This document shows positions 33,467 to 45,223 of a DNA stretch of 64,000 nt, one piece after another. The notes under the pieces were generated by a model. It ran no database searches. It was not told the DNA's origin and worked only from the letters and a program-made list of their open reading frames with translations. Within the stretch, counting starts at the first letter, position 1. The number at the start of each line of letters is the position of its first letter. This DNA comes from Eucalyptus grandis (taxonomy: Eukaryota; Streptophyta; Magnoliopsida; Myrtales; Myrtaceae), in the NCBI RefSeq assembly GCF_016545825.1, contig NC_052620.1, positions 15,376,001 to 15,440,000 on the forward strand, given 5' to 3'. The translations under genes and the position numbers were made by a program.

Positions 33467-34124
33467 GCAGTTAACATTCAATATGACGGTTTGTTTTTCA
33501 GGAAAAATAAAGCATTCATTGTCAATATATTTAAAAAAAAAAAAAAAAGCTACAGAAGTGATTTAATCCACTCTTAATTTAAGAATTATAACTATTTAAT
33601 CTCTATAAGATCACTTGTCTACAAAAAAATTACACTAGTGATATATGTTGCAATTGCTTTTCTCATGACGAATATAGACAATCATGTTATATTTCATATA
33701 AGATTAGTCTTGATTAATATAATATTGGTTCATTGAGTCACAGGGCAAATGTTTATCAGAAACGTTGCCACTTTTTGAGATACCTTTTGTCGTTATTGAA
33801 AAATCCTATGAGATCACCATCAACTATGTTATGGCTTAAGATTAAGGGGTTATGGCTCAAGATTAAGGCGTGGTGTGAGATCACTGTCAAATATTCTAAT
33901 GCTTTAAGCTATGATACCACATAAAATTTTGTTGAATCAATACCAACTAGTCTAAAAGCTTGACCCCTTAAGAGAAGGCATTTATTTAATATTTAAATAC
34001 TCTAATAGTCACAACATTTAATTAACTAATTTTTAAACTAGGTTTGTAGTTTGTTTTCCTTTCCTTTTCTCTTGGCCATTAAAAAATCCTGATCTATTGA
34101 CTACTTAGTGGTTAGTGTAAATTG
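33467..34124. other. FOLK 3' side and intergenic
   Basis: AATAAAG at about 33505 could be the poly(A) signal of the FOLK transcript; a run of 16 A follows at about 33535. A 21-22 bp near-tandem pair (GGCTTAAGATTAAGG / GGCTCAAGATTAAGG) lies near 33832-33870. No gene. Confidence 0.4.
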
Positions 34125-34970
34125 CAAGGAAAAGTGTCAAAAAAGTCAACCTATTTCATTAGTGTCAATTTAGTCATAAATCTTTTACTAACACCAATTT
34201 AGTATTAAACATATTAATCTAGTGCCAATTGAATCATAAACATTTTAATCTAATGCGAAGTCAATCATTCTAGCCAATTTTGGCCTAATAATGCTAATGT
34301 GGATACCAGCCAACTAACGTCACACTGCCAGTGCCCATGTGGACAACTTTTATTATTATTTTAATACTTTTTGAATTATTTACTTATTTTTATTCTTTTC
34401 TTTATTCTTTTTTTTTTCGTTTCTTTCTCTTTCCTTTTTTTTTCCTTTCTCTTTACTCCAACGGATCGCCAAGATCTGCAATAGCTTAGAGGTGAGGGCC
34501 GGCAAGGGACTACGCCAACCTCACTTGAGGCCACAAGGGTGGCCTCGCGGCATGTAATGAGCACTCAAGCCTTGTCATGATTGGGCAAGGTTCAACCTTG
34601 TCGAATTCAACAAGGTTGTGCCTCGCCCATGGTCAGTGAGGCTCAACCCTTGCTAACCCAACACGAGGCCGCCCATGTGACCTCTAGCGAGGTCCCTCAC
34701 CTTTGGCTAGTCACCAACTAGAAGAAGAGGAAAAAAAAAGAGAGAGAAAATAAATAAATAAATAAATAATTGAAAAAATTACTAAAAATAATATTAAAAG
34801 TTATTTACATTAGTGTTGATCATGCCACATTAACTGAGCGGTGTCTATTTCAGCGATATCTAACAAAAATTAGCTGGAATGACTAAATTGGTACTTATTG
34901 AAAATGCTTAAGACTAAATTTGCATCAATACAATATGTTTAGGACTTTTCTAATACTTTTTCCTAAATGA
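34125..34970. mobile_element. Mutator-type MITE, old copy
   Basis: The left arm (GTGTCAATTTAGTCATAAAT, TAGCCAATTTTGGCC, AATGTGGATACC) faces a right arm carrying the complements (TAACAAAAATTAGCTGGAAT, GACTAAATTTGCATC). The core 34450-34720 has GAGGCC, CCTCGC and CGAGG words, a faded version of the 11090 core. Arms about 170 bp. No clear target duplication. Confidence 0.65.
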
Positions 34971-34974
34971 AACA

Positions 34975-36550
34975 GTGACAACATGTCTTCTCCCTTAAAT
35001 TATCACGCCCAAATGAAAGATGTGCCATTTTTTAAAGTTCGAAACCTACACAAAATGCATCAAAATTAGGAAGAGCAATGTAAATTGAATTTGAACATAG
35101 GGTAGAATGTGAGGAACCCCATATGGATAAATTTTTATTATTGTAGGTTTCGTTTGTTTTGTGAAAAAATTGACATGTTCCTCTATCGTGACCTACCCCT
35201 CAATATGGAGGAAAGTAAGTTTAGGGGTGTTACCTAAAAGATTGGCCCACAGCGCAAGATTTAAACGTTGGCTCTCCCAAGCCTATACCTCTCACGACAT
35301 TGAGTATGCAAATTGAAGTTGTGAGAATTTTCTGAAAAAATGAGTCACCACTAGTCTATTATGGTCGATTAGGAACCAAGTGAAGTGTGGGAGTGTACTT
35401 TACTTCCTACACAACTAAAAAATCGAAAGGGTTGGGAACTTGACTACATTAATTAACTAACCAATGTCCTTTTTGTACCTAATCTCATTCATTTAAAAAA
35501 ATAAAATGACTTTTGTCCGGTAGTCCAGATTGATTTTATACATTTTACCAACATGTCAGATGATCATGTAGGCGCGTAGTCACTAATATAATAATCAGTA
35601 ATCAAGAAAAAAATTACATAAATTACATGAAATAGCAAAGACTTAATATTATGGAAAAGATAAATGCCAACCCTAACCAGTCTAAAGGAAAGCCAAAATT
35701 GATGTATCGGTATCGTGCAACCAAAGGCAATTATCTTCAAGGACGACTGAAACCTAAGGTAGCCTTAAGGGCCTATTCAATTTTTTAGCACAATTTTATC
35801 AAGAGGCTTCCACCCTTTTTGAAGAAAACAACCCAAAAAGTCTATTTGTAAACTTTTTCAAGAACATGTAATTTTAAAAATATAATATATTTTTGGGATT
35901 TTCTAATTATTTTGGAATTTTCTAGATTTTTATGAATTTCTGGATTTTCTAAATGTTCTAATGAATTTCTGGATTTTCTAAAAAAAATTGTGAAAACCCT
36001 CACTCCGTTCAGAATAAAGAACTTCAAATTGGGTCGGGAAACCCGGAACCTAAGTGAGTGTGACCCGGACCCTAAAAGTTTTGATCCTCGGAAACCCGCC
36101 GTTGGACCAATCATTCACCAACGCATCCCTGTAAGGAGACATCATATCGGGTCAGGAAACCCGGCAACCGGTGAGTGTGACCCAAACCCTAAAAGTTCGA
36201 GGTCGGTCCAAATTCGAACCAGCCTTAGGGCCTCATACAAATATCAAATTCAGCCCATGAATATCCAACCCAATTTATATAGTTAGCCCATAAAACTTCT
36301 AAGCCCACAGCATTCAATCCAATCACTTTGCCCAGTCTCCGACCCATATCTCTAACCCAAGCAAGCAAACCAAGCCCATTATTATTCTAATTATGACTAG
36401 AAATAAGCCCAAACTTGTCTATCGTAGTTGAGCCCAAAACCACTAGACTCATCTAAACCCATGAAAATGATACAGGCCTAAACGAGCTAAACCAACTTAA
36501 GCCTACCCTAATCAAACCTAATCAAGCCTTCTACTATAATCACTTTAGGT
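34975..36550. other. Possible old LTR remnant with local duplication
   Basis: GAGTCACCACTAGTCTATT and GATTAGGAACC near 35340-35380 recall a conserved leader seen in some Tat-clade gypsy LTR elements. 36031-36090 and 36147-36205 are diverged copies of GGAAACCCGG.. GTGAGTGTGACCC.. CCCTAAAAGTT. The stretch from 36240 is rich in AGCCCA words. No coding is preserved; the assignment is weak. Confidence 0.3.
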
Positions 36551-37693
36551 CGTCTCCTCACGCTGGCATCATCTTCTCCAAACCAATGCCTTCATCGAGA
36601 AGGTCCGAGAACACCAATAACAACATTAAGAACAATGGCCGCTAACACTCACAAGCAGAACAATAATGTCTTTATCAATGAGTAAAGATCCCACTATTTT
36701 TAATGGCCAAGGAAGCTTTAGCTAATATGCAAACTCCACTAGTGTCTTTGGGTCTGGCTGAAGCGGACGACATTCTCATGATCGTATCTTAGGGTCATTT
36801 TATCAAACTCATGGTAGGCACCAGTTCGAAGGAGAATACGAATTTGCTCAATGCATGAATTCACTGTTGGAAAATTTAGCGCAATGGAAGAAGGAACTCA
36901 TGAGCTCGAGAGCATCAAATGTGGTTGGGCTTTCGGGGAACTCCTTTCTTTTCCCTCTTCCAGTGTTGGAGACAATATCTCTTTTTTTGCATTAGAGCCT
37001 TCCCTTCTCCACTTCAAGTGGGAACAAAACTGCATTTTTCATACTGAAACCGATTGTTTGCTCGACACCTTTTTCATTTTGAAAGTCCCCTTTCTCCTAG
37101 TCCTTTGCTTAGACCAAGAGGGCTTCTAGATTTGTTGCTGAAATTCTTCAAAACCAACAACACCATTGCCATCGATATCTGCTTGGATCAATATAGTCCT
37201 AAGTCTCTTCAGCACTAACCTCATGGCTATGGCATTTTCCTATCGATGAAGCTCCCCTTAGCAAATACTAGATTGGCACCTAGGAAATTAGACCTAGTGG
37301 AAAAGGAAATCGCAAGTCAAGGGTGTCGGATGTGAATGAGGCTGTGAGAGGGCTTAGTGTTCATGCGCTTCCGGAGGAACCATATGTGTTTCATCTTCTA
37401 CCACATGAGGACATTGGACATGTAGATCTCATCGCACCAAACCACCACCACCGAAGATCTTGAGAACTCAGTCGCTTCTCTCCCTCTCCATGAACCAGCC
37501 TCTCTCTCTTTTTCGATTTCTCGTCCAAGCTCCCCTCCTCGGTTCCCTTCAGCTAAGCTTTTCAATGGTTGTATCCTTTTTCAGCAAAGCCTCCTCTTAA
37601 TGGCTAAACGCTACTCTCTTCTTGCGAGCATCTAGCATCCTCCCCTTCATCGAGCAAGCACGCCTCAAGCACTCCTTACTAGTAAGGAGGAAT
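36551..37693. other. Unassigned
   Basis: Several short open frames (for example 36851-37129) but no recognisable domain. A frame at about 37310-37460 ending in a His-rich stretch is also not identified. Could be old pseudogene or element interior. Confidence 0.3.
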
Positions 37694-38202
37694 GAGAAAA
37701 TATTAGGTTGGCCAACTACGCCAAATCACCACCGGGCACCAGCCAAATGAAAAAAGAGATACATGACTTCACTTGATTGATGGACCCCACCTTTCGCTCA
37801 AAATTTTGCATCCTCTCTCTCCTCATTAATTGCTAGTCTTCTCCCTACCTTCGCATGAAGCCCTCCTCTCTTCAATTAGAGGACACTCTCCCTTCTCTAT
37901 CTTGTGCATCTTTTGAGAAAAAGAAGAAACTCAATCTTCTTTTTTTCAAAATACTCTCCCTCCCTCTTGCTCTCAAGAGCCTCACCGATCGCCTCTCAAG
38001 CTCACACCTGTTGTTTCCAGCACGTCGCCTCCCCCTCCACTGTTGCCGGGAGCTACTCCCTCTCTATCGCTCCCAATAGCTCCTACCAATGGTATCCGAG
38101 CTCAGATTCGACACCTCCACCGCATCGCCTCTACCATCACCTCTAGGAACCCCTCTCTCACCCCTAAAAGCCCCCATCGGTCACATCCTGAGCTCATATC
38201 CA
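37694..38202 (+). repeat. Long inverted repeat, left arm
   Basis: Matches the reverse complement of 39436-39964 in order: GAAAATATTAGGT, TGATGGACCCCAC, TTTTGCATCCTCTCTCTC, CATTAATTGCT, TCTTCAATTAGAGGACAC, CACGTCGCCT, CACATCCTGAGCTCATAT. Visibly diverged with indels. CT-rich. Confidence 0.85.
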
Positions 38203-39435
38203 CCTCTAGCATGTCACCTCTACCTTCGCCCTCTTTCTTAGCATCCTTTTTGCCTTGCTCCCCAAGTTTGGAGGTGAAGCACAAAGGAAAATGTCCTAAA
38301 CAAGCAGAGCGCCGGCTAATGGAGTCGCCTTCTAACCAACCCCCTATCTCTTTCCCTCTCTCTGTATATGACAACCCTACATCCACATGCCCCCACACAA
38401 TTGCACATCCCCTACACTTCTCATCACGACCCATTGCAATCCTCAGGGAAAGAACTCTTCGAGTTCGGAATGAAGGAAAATGTTGATTGCGGGGGTTTAT
38501 CAGCCGCGTGCGAGCATCGTGGAGGCATATGTGATGTGAAGGCTTTACAAGGAGAATATAAAGGAGAAGATGGTTATGGTCTTAGGCGATGGTGAGGAGG
38601 AGAGGACAATGAGTCTGTCTTAGGTGTTCGGGAAGGCCCATGTCTATCCATCCTTTGCAGAAGCACTGCATGTTGCTTCCTTGGAGTAACTCCCCGCCAT
38701 AAATGATATTTAGCTTTAGCTGAGACTTTTCTACTTTTCTGTCTTTCTGCTTGTACAAATGTTCATAACTAAATCTTGTCTTGAGAATTCATGACGATTT
38801 TTCCTTTTTCGCGAGGGGTATAGTGTTGAATACCAATATTGTATTTCTACTAGTGGATTTCTTGAATTGAAAGTACAGTTTGAACTTGAAGGAATTTGCT
38901 TTGATTCTCTTCAAACTGCTTGTACAAATGTCTATAGCTAAATCTCGTCTTGAGATTCATAGGTTTAAATCCATGATGAGTTAAGTGATTTGGGCCATCC
39001 AGTTTGATAAATCTTGGGAGATTCACGCATATCGTGAGGTCCATAGCCAATGTAATGAACCAGGTCCAAGTGAGAGGTTCTACTTATTCAAGACACAAAG
39101 AGAGCATGAAGCAAAGCAAAACAAACACAAGAATAACAGTGATAATGCCTAATTAGGGGGAAAAAGCAATGTAAAGCCTACCTAAACTAAAGAACTTTGA
39201 CCCAAAAAAAAAAATGAAAGAGAACTAGTTACGCATCGTGACATTGGCACACCCAACATATAGAGGTTACAAACACCACCCTCATAAACACAAATAGAAC
39301 AAAACAAGACCAAACAGCAAACACAAATGAAAGTTCAAAGTCCACGTGTTTCCGATTCATCTGGACTTCGTCTCATCTTCCTTCAAAAAGAGAATGAAAA
39401 CACAAGAAGGGGAATGCTTCTTAGGTTGGAAAAGG
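38203..39435. other. Spacer of the long inverted repeat
   Basis: 1.2 kb with no intact gene. It includes a coding-like remnant (38490-38690) and a diverged direct repeat, CTTGTACAAATGTTCATA at 38751 and CTTGTACAAATGTCTATA at 38919. Confidence 0.5.
38490..38690 (+). pseudogene. Unidentified coding remnant
   Basis: One frame reads ISRVRASIVEAYVM, stop, RLYKENIKEKMVMVLGDGEE, then a second stop, VFGKAHVYPSFAEALHVASL and a terminal stop. The wording looks like true protein with two nonsense mutations. I cannot name the family. Confidence 0.35.
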
Positions 39436-39703
39436 CATATATGAGCTCAGGATGTGACTAGCAGGGGCTCTTAAGGGCAAGAGAGAGGGGAGCGGTTTTT
39501 GGAGATGACGGTTGAGGCAACGTGGCAAAGGCGTCAAATCTATGCTCGAGATGCTATTCAACGGGGGCTCTTAGGAGCGACAAAAAGGGAGTGGTTCTTG
39601 AAGGCGATAGTGGAGGCAAAGGCGACGTGTTGAAGGAGGTGGGTCTCAACTTAAGACACGACCAGCGGGCTCTTTGTTGGGGGGGGAGGAGAGAGACTAT
39701 TTT

Positions 39704-39746
<43 letters not shown>

Positions 39747-39964
39747 AAACTTCTTTTTCTTGGAAGATGCAAAAGAGAGGAGAGAGCGTGTCCTCTAATT
39801 GAAGAGTGGGGGGTCATGCAAGGGAGAAGAAGACCAGCAATTAATGAAGAGAGAGAGGATGCAAAAGTTTGAAGAAGGAAAATGTGGGGTCCATCAGCCA
39901 CACATCAATTCTTAATTGAGCCAATGCATGGTGACTTAGCCTAGCCAACCTACCTAATATTTTC
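39436..39964 (-). repeat. Long inverted repeat, right arm
   Basis: Inverted partner of 37694-38202. It contains a long GA microsatellite (39715-39745) where the left arm has only CT-rich sequence. Confidence 0.85.
39715..39745. repeat. (GA)n microsatellite
   Basis: About 31 bp of uninterrupted GA. Confidence 0.95.
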
Positions 39965-40609
39965 CCAGGAGAAATCTTTTCCCATGCGTAGTTCACCTTA
40001 GTTTTAGAAGAATCAGGCATGCTTGAGTCACTGCTTGTCATTTCCTTTGCTCACAAATGCTCTCTCTTCCTATTTCCTATTTGATGCTTTCATTCTCGTG
40101 TCACCCCCTTCTTGTTCACAATGTGAGTGTGTGCCAAGGAATGTGAGACAAGGGCTAGGCTCCTCTCTCGTCTTCTTGGGCTCAAAACATGGGAAGTTGG
40201 GTTGCAAAAGAAATGAGATTAGTGGGATGGAAATTCTAGCTGAAATAATTGGGCTTGGTGTAGATGGGCTATCCAACTATATGTAGATGGGCTATCTAAC
40301 TATATTTTTATTTATTTTCCTAGTCTTTTTTATTTTTTTTTAATTTTTTGCTTTTTTATCTTCGCATATATATTATTTATTTATTTCACATTTTGTAAAC
40401 TAAGCGAATACTTAAAATATCGACAAAATTCTAGTGTCAACATCCCAAGAAGTCATTTCCAGAAAAATGGCAATATTTTTTTTATATTTGACTGAAATAT
40501 GAAAATAAACTTGAAAATACTTTCCCTCATTCGGAAATTTGAAAATAATTTTCCTATAGAGACACACTATTTGTGTGATATAAGAAATACTAAGTCGTCA
40601 AAGGATCTA

Positions 40610-41990
40610 GCCCAACCTTGATGGACCCAAGGACATTCGCCAATGACTTTAGCACAACCACCAAGTACTCGGGCATAGGCACCAGGGTCCTAAGCCTAGC
40701 CTCAATAGACCTAGACCTCACTGCCGAGGAACTGGGCCTAAGCGAGAGTGACTTAGGCGAGAAAGCTTGTTACTTGGGAATGGCCATCAAGGACCTAGGC
40801 ACAAACAATAAGGTCTTAAGCTCAACCTATATGGATCTAGGTCCAACCTCAATGGACCTACGCTCGAGCATCAAATCAGGGTCTTGAGCCTAACCTCCAT
40901 GGACCTAGCTTCGAAAGCTAATGACTTGAGCGCAAGAGCCAAATACTAGGGCATGTCTTTTGGGGACTTGGGAACTGACACCAAGGTCTTAGCCCAACTT
41001 TGTGGAGCCAAGCCTAATCTCAATCAACCTAAGCCCAAGCGTTGATGATTAAGGGGCAAAAGCTGATTGCTCGAGCATCGCCATTAAGAACCAAGCACAA
41101 GCATAAATTGGATTTTTGTGGACCTAAGCTCGAGCTAAGCATTGGACCACGATATCAGGCCTTTGCATTGTGGACTTGGGCTCGGGTGCCTGTAACTTGG
41201 GTGCTAGAGCTAAATGCCCAAGCATGGTCACTAGGGACCCAAGCATGAGCACCAAGGTCTCAGATTTGGCTTTCGTGGACTTGAGCCTAGGTATAGGTGA
41301 CTTGGAAATAGGAGCTAGGTATTTTGGCATGGTCATCAAGGACTTCGGTATGAGCACCTAACTCCATAGCCCAACCTCTATGGATTCAAGCCTTGCCTCA
41401 TTGAACTTAGGCTTGGCCTATGTAGACTTGGGCACAAGAATGAGGTACCCCAACATGGCCACCAGGACCTAGGCATAAGCATCGAATTCCTAAGCCCAAC
41501 CTCCATGGACCTGTGTTCAACCTCGATACACCCACACTCAAGTGTCAAACCAAGGTCCCGAGCCTAGGTGCCAAAAAGGGGTTTCAAGCCCGGCCACTGT
41601 GAAGGCTCAAATGCAAATGACTCAAGTGCAAGAGTGGAGAACATAATAAGTATAGTTGCTAGAGACCCAAGCATAAGCATCAGGGCCTGGCCCGACCTCC
41701 ATGGACATGGGCCGAGCCTCAATGGACTTGAACCTAGGCCTCAATAACTTAGGCCTAGGAGCCAAGTACTTGAGCATGGGAGTTGAGACCTTCGACTCAA
41801 CCACCAAGGTACCAATGCCAACCTCAATGGACTCAAGCCCATGAGCTACATAGTAGGATATGGCCACTAGGGACCCAAGGTCTAAGGCACCATGTTGAGG
41901 CACGGGCAATAGGGTCATGAGACTAGCCACCAAGGACTCAAGCAAGAGTGTTGGGGATCCCATGTCCAAAGCGTCGAGCTCTCTGGTTCA
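40610..41990. repeat. Large degenerate tandem array (CCTCRATGGACC type)
   Basis: About 1.4 kb made of variants of CCTCAATGGACCTAGGC, GGCATGGTCACTAGGGACC and GAGCACCAAGGTCTCAG with irregular spacing. The same words form 18510-18970. Flanks contain GGAAA/TTTTCC-rich AT stretches at both arrays. Frames up to 115 codons are composition artefacts. Confidence 0.7.
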
Positions 41991-42217
41991 AGCGTTGATG
42001 TTTATTCATTTTTAAGCAAAATGATTTATAATGTTTAAAAGAGGAGATTATTTTACTGAATTTGAGCATAGATTTTACATTGAATAGGCCATTGACTCAA
42101 GTGACCTAAAGGCTAAAAAAATGAAGAAAATATCTTCTGATAAAATATTTTTTGCAAAATAAAAAGAGCCTTAAATTAAATTTCAAAGTTTTTTTTTGTC
42201 GAAATAAACTTTCATAT

Positions 42218-42790
42218 TTATATAACCGGTAAGTTGCACCCTGAAGCTACAGCATCCGCGACCAAGAGATCAAGCAAAACAGCAAGGGGATTAAACAACC
42301 AGTTCTGGGCCGAGAAGGTAGTGCAGTGGGCCTTCGTGGCCCAGTCAACAACCCTATTCTCTTCCCTCCTACAGTGATTCAGCATTAGGTTAGAAAACCG
42401 TGAAATAAAAAGACAGCCTCCGCTTGCAGCGAGCGAAGCTCCCATGGCGTCGATCCATCATTTCGCACGGCTTCAATGAGAATGAGGCAGTCCATTTCAA
42501 GCACGATCTTATGATCTTGTAGATGTCGACTTAGCAGGTGATCAAGGGTATAGGTGAGTGCTTTAAACTCCGTTTCTAGAGCCGAATGAGATCGAAAAGA
42601 TCTGGAATACAAATCAGTGATCCTACCTTGATGATCTCTGCAAACACACGCCATTGATCCCTCTGTGCTCCCCGGATGATATGCCCCATCAATATTATAC
42701 TTAAGAATTGCTGGATCAGGAGGTTGCCACAGATGATCAGGATTGAAGATCTGCCGTTGAGTGTTTAGGAAATTGGGAAGATAGCAACGT
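42218..42790 (-). pseudogene. RNase H-like (RVT_3) domain of a LINE, one frameshift
   Basis: The minus strand reads LKYNIDGAYHPGSTEGSMAC then VCRDHQGRITDLYSRSF, ALETEFKALTYTLDHLL and VLEMDCLILIEAV, with RNase H-type acidic residues (NIDGAY, ETEFKAL, EMDCL). The frame shifts near 42388 and continues SNLMLNHCRREENRVVDWAT, the usual end. A poly(A) tail lies at 42190-42198, so this is a 5'-truncated LINE end. It is more complete than the 8100 fragment. Confidence 0.75.
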
Positions 42791-44689
42791 CTAGGAAATG
42801 GATGTGAGATAAGATTAAAAGGATTGTAGATGTAGAACTAACGCAGGCATGTATTGATGGAAGTACTTTACATGCATTTCTCCTTTTTGCAATAGGCTTT
42901 TTGTATATACTGTTTGGGGTTGTAAATTGGTTGAATAATGAGAAATACCAATTAAAAAGAATGCTAAGCTGGACATAAAATGCGGCTCAAAGTTTAAACT
43001 CAAAAGTTAGCTAAAATGAGGTAAAATTATCAAATCACTACCGAATGTATCATACAGATGCCATTTCTGTCCTAATTTTTTTAAATATGTCAATTTACTC
43101 ATAATTTTTGTGTGAATGTCAATATAGTGTCACTGAAAATTGATAACCTAAAATCCAGCTATTGTCAGCTGTCCTACAAGGCATGAAAAACAAAACATTT
43201 TGCTTATTTTTCTCAATTTCTTTTCTTTCTTTTTTTTTTTTTTCATTTTCTGTTTTCTTTTCTTTCTCTTCAAGTTCTTCGGTTTGTTCATCTTCTCCAC
43301 CGTAAAGGTTCTCAGCACCAGGTTTTCCATCTCAGAGATTTGTGAGTTTCATTACACGATCCAAATTTCCCTTTTTTTCCATCTCAAGAGTCACTGTTTG
43401 TTGTTCAAACTCAAATTGAATTTGAAGGGCCACATGTCCTCACGGTTTTCCCTAATCTTTATAACCATGGCAACCGAGCTCGAAGCAACTTCAATGGCAG
43501 CCAAACAAAAGAAGCAGCAGAAGTGGTGCTTCGATTTTGCGGAGATATAGAGACTCGGCCATGGCTGTCGAGCTTGCCAAGATATCTGTCTGTGCTCTCT
43601 GTTGAGTGTCATGCCAAAACAAAACGATCACAAGACTTCCACTTTCACCGTCCAATTACATGAAATTTCTCTTTAGCTCGAATACCATTCGCAACACATG
43701 CGAATGATTTCACTACACACGCACTTGTTCTTCCTTTGGAAATTGTCAACACGGCCCTCTAATGACAGGGTAGCAAGGATCTAGTTGACGAGGATGGCGA
43801 CACGGAGACACTCCTCGATGGCGGTAAACATCTAATGAAGACAAGGCACCACGAGAAGGTGAAACTAGAGCTCAGAGATCCTTTCCAATAGAGAAGATGA
43901 ACGACAGACAAAGAAAAAAAAATTGAAAAGTTAGAAAAGACTTTGAATAATTTAGCTTTTTCATAAATAAGATTTCTCTTTATATTTAGAGTACCCGGAA
44001 TTCCTTATTTAATGCCATATTGTTTAAATGTCATTTGACTTTTAGGGTCAGAAACAAAATGTATCAAAAAGTAAACTAATACATTAAAGCTTGTGAAGCT
44101 CTATTCTTACAGCTTCTTCTACATTAAAAGGTTATAGACAAATCTTGTGGCTTGGATCATCGCCTAAGAGGTTATCCCCGTAGTGGTACTAGATGGCACC
44201 ACCTCACTATACACTTCGCGTAATGTGTGCCCCTGAACCTAGTAAAAGTATATTCAAACAACAGCATAAATTTCCAAAGAGCCATGTTAGGAACATTCCA
44301 ATGTTTGCCGATGAAACTAAAAGTTTGCAAAATTTGAAGCAAGATATAGAAGCTGTAGGGTATAGTTTTCCCCAGCAGCTCCAATTGTGAAAAGGGGGTA
44401 CTACAGCCTTCAGATATGTTTTGGCAAGCACCTTAACTGCTACCTTGACTTTTAAGATATCATCTCATGAAATATTGAGGTACGAGAACTTTAAAACATG
44501 TATTACCAAACATATAATTTTACATCTTTTCGCAGCACAGTAGTCACCTTTCAAAAGGAATTTGCACTGATATAGCCGTTTTTGCCTGTCTCTATCCACA
44601 TTGCAATATTGTTCTAGCCAAAAGTACACTTTTAATCACTGTATGTTGGTCATTGAATGACCAAAAATCTATTTTGATTAATAAAGGGC
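42791..44689. other. Intergenic, nothing firm
   Basis: 43020-43150 has a piece related to the GTCCTAAAC MITEs. 43200-43260 is T-rich. A small frame at 43468-43548 (MATELEATSMAAKQKKQQKW) and one at 44193-44390 (APEPSKSIFKQQHKFPKSHV) read like protein but I cannot assign them. Confidence 0.35.
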
Positions 44690-45015
44690 AAATTAAAAAA
44701 AAAAAAACCCAAAAAATACTCACTATAACACAAAACCTTTAAAAAAAAATGTGTTACCAAAAATCTTAAACTTGCTCACTGTGACACAAATACTCTTACA
44801 TTCTTTTTGTATCATGAAATAATCCAAACTTATGCATATGTAACAAATATACCGTATACTTAAGTTCCATCTAGGGTATATTGGTCACACTAATATAAAT
44901 TTGATATTTTTCATGACAAAAGAAAGTTTGGGATATATCTATCACAATGGACAAGTAAAAAAAATCAAGATATTTCTATCACAATGAGCATAATTTGAAA
45001 TTTTTTTGTAGTATT
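44690..45015. mobile_element. Small TIR/MITE element
   Basis: AACCCAAAAAATACTCACTA at the left faces inverted phrases near the right end (TATTTCTATCACAATGAGCA). Inner pairs such as CACTGTGACACAAATA and TATCTATCACAATGGACA also mirror each other. Non-coding. Confidence 0.5.
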
Positions 45016-45171
45016 AACCCATTAATAAATGGAAATTTTCATTTTCATACCTAAAGTCTAATTTTGTCATCTTTTAAGTACTTCCATAATGTGTTTTGTG
45101 TAACTTTTATCCCTAAACATATTCACCACTGCTTGTACTTCTAGATTAATAAAAAAAAGAAAAAAGAAAAT

Positions 45172-45223
45172 ATTATCATAATACAAGTTTTTTTTTTTTT
45201 TGGAGCAAATATCGTAATACAAG
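45172..45223 (-). mobile_element. LINE tail footprint with 16-bp target duplication
   Basis: ATTATCATAATACAAG (45172-45187) and AATATCGTAATACAAG (45208-45223) agree at 14 of 16 bases. Between them only 14 T and GGAGCA, that is TGCTCC plus poly(A) on the minus strand. Confidence 0.65.

Noticed and set aside
36851..37129. 92-codon plus-strand frame
   Set aside because: No domain or splice context that would support a gene.
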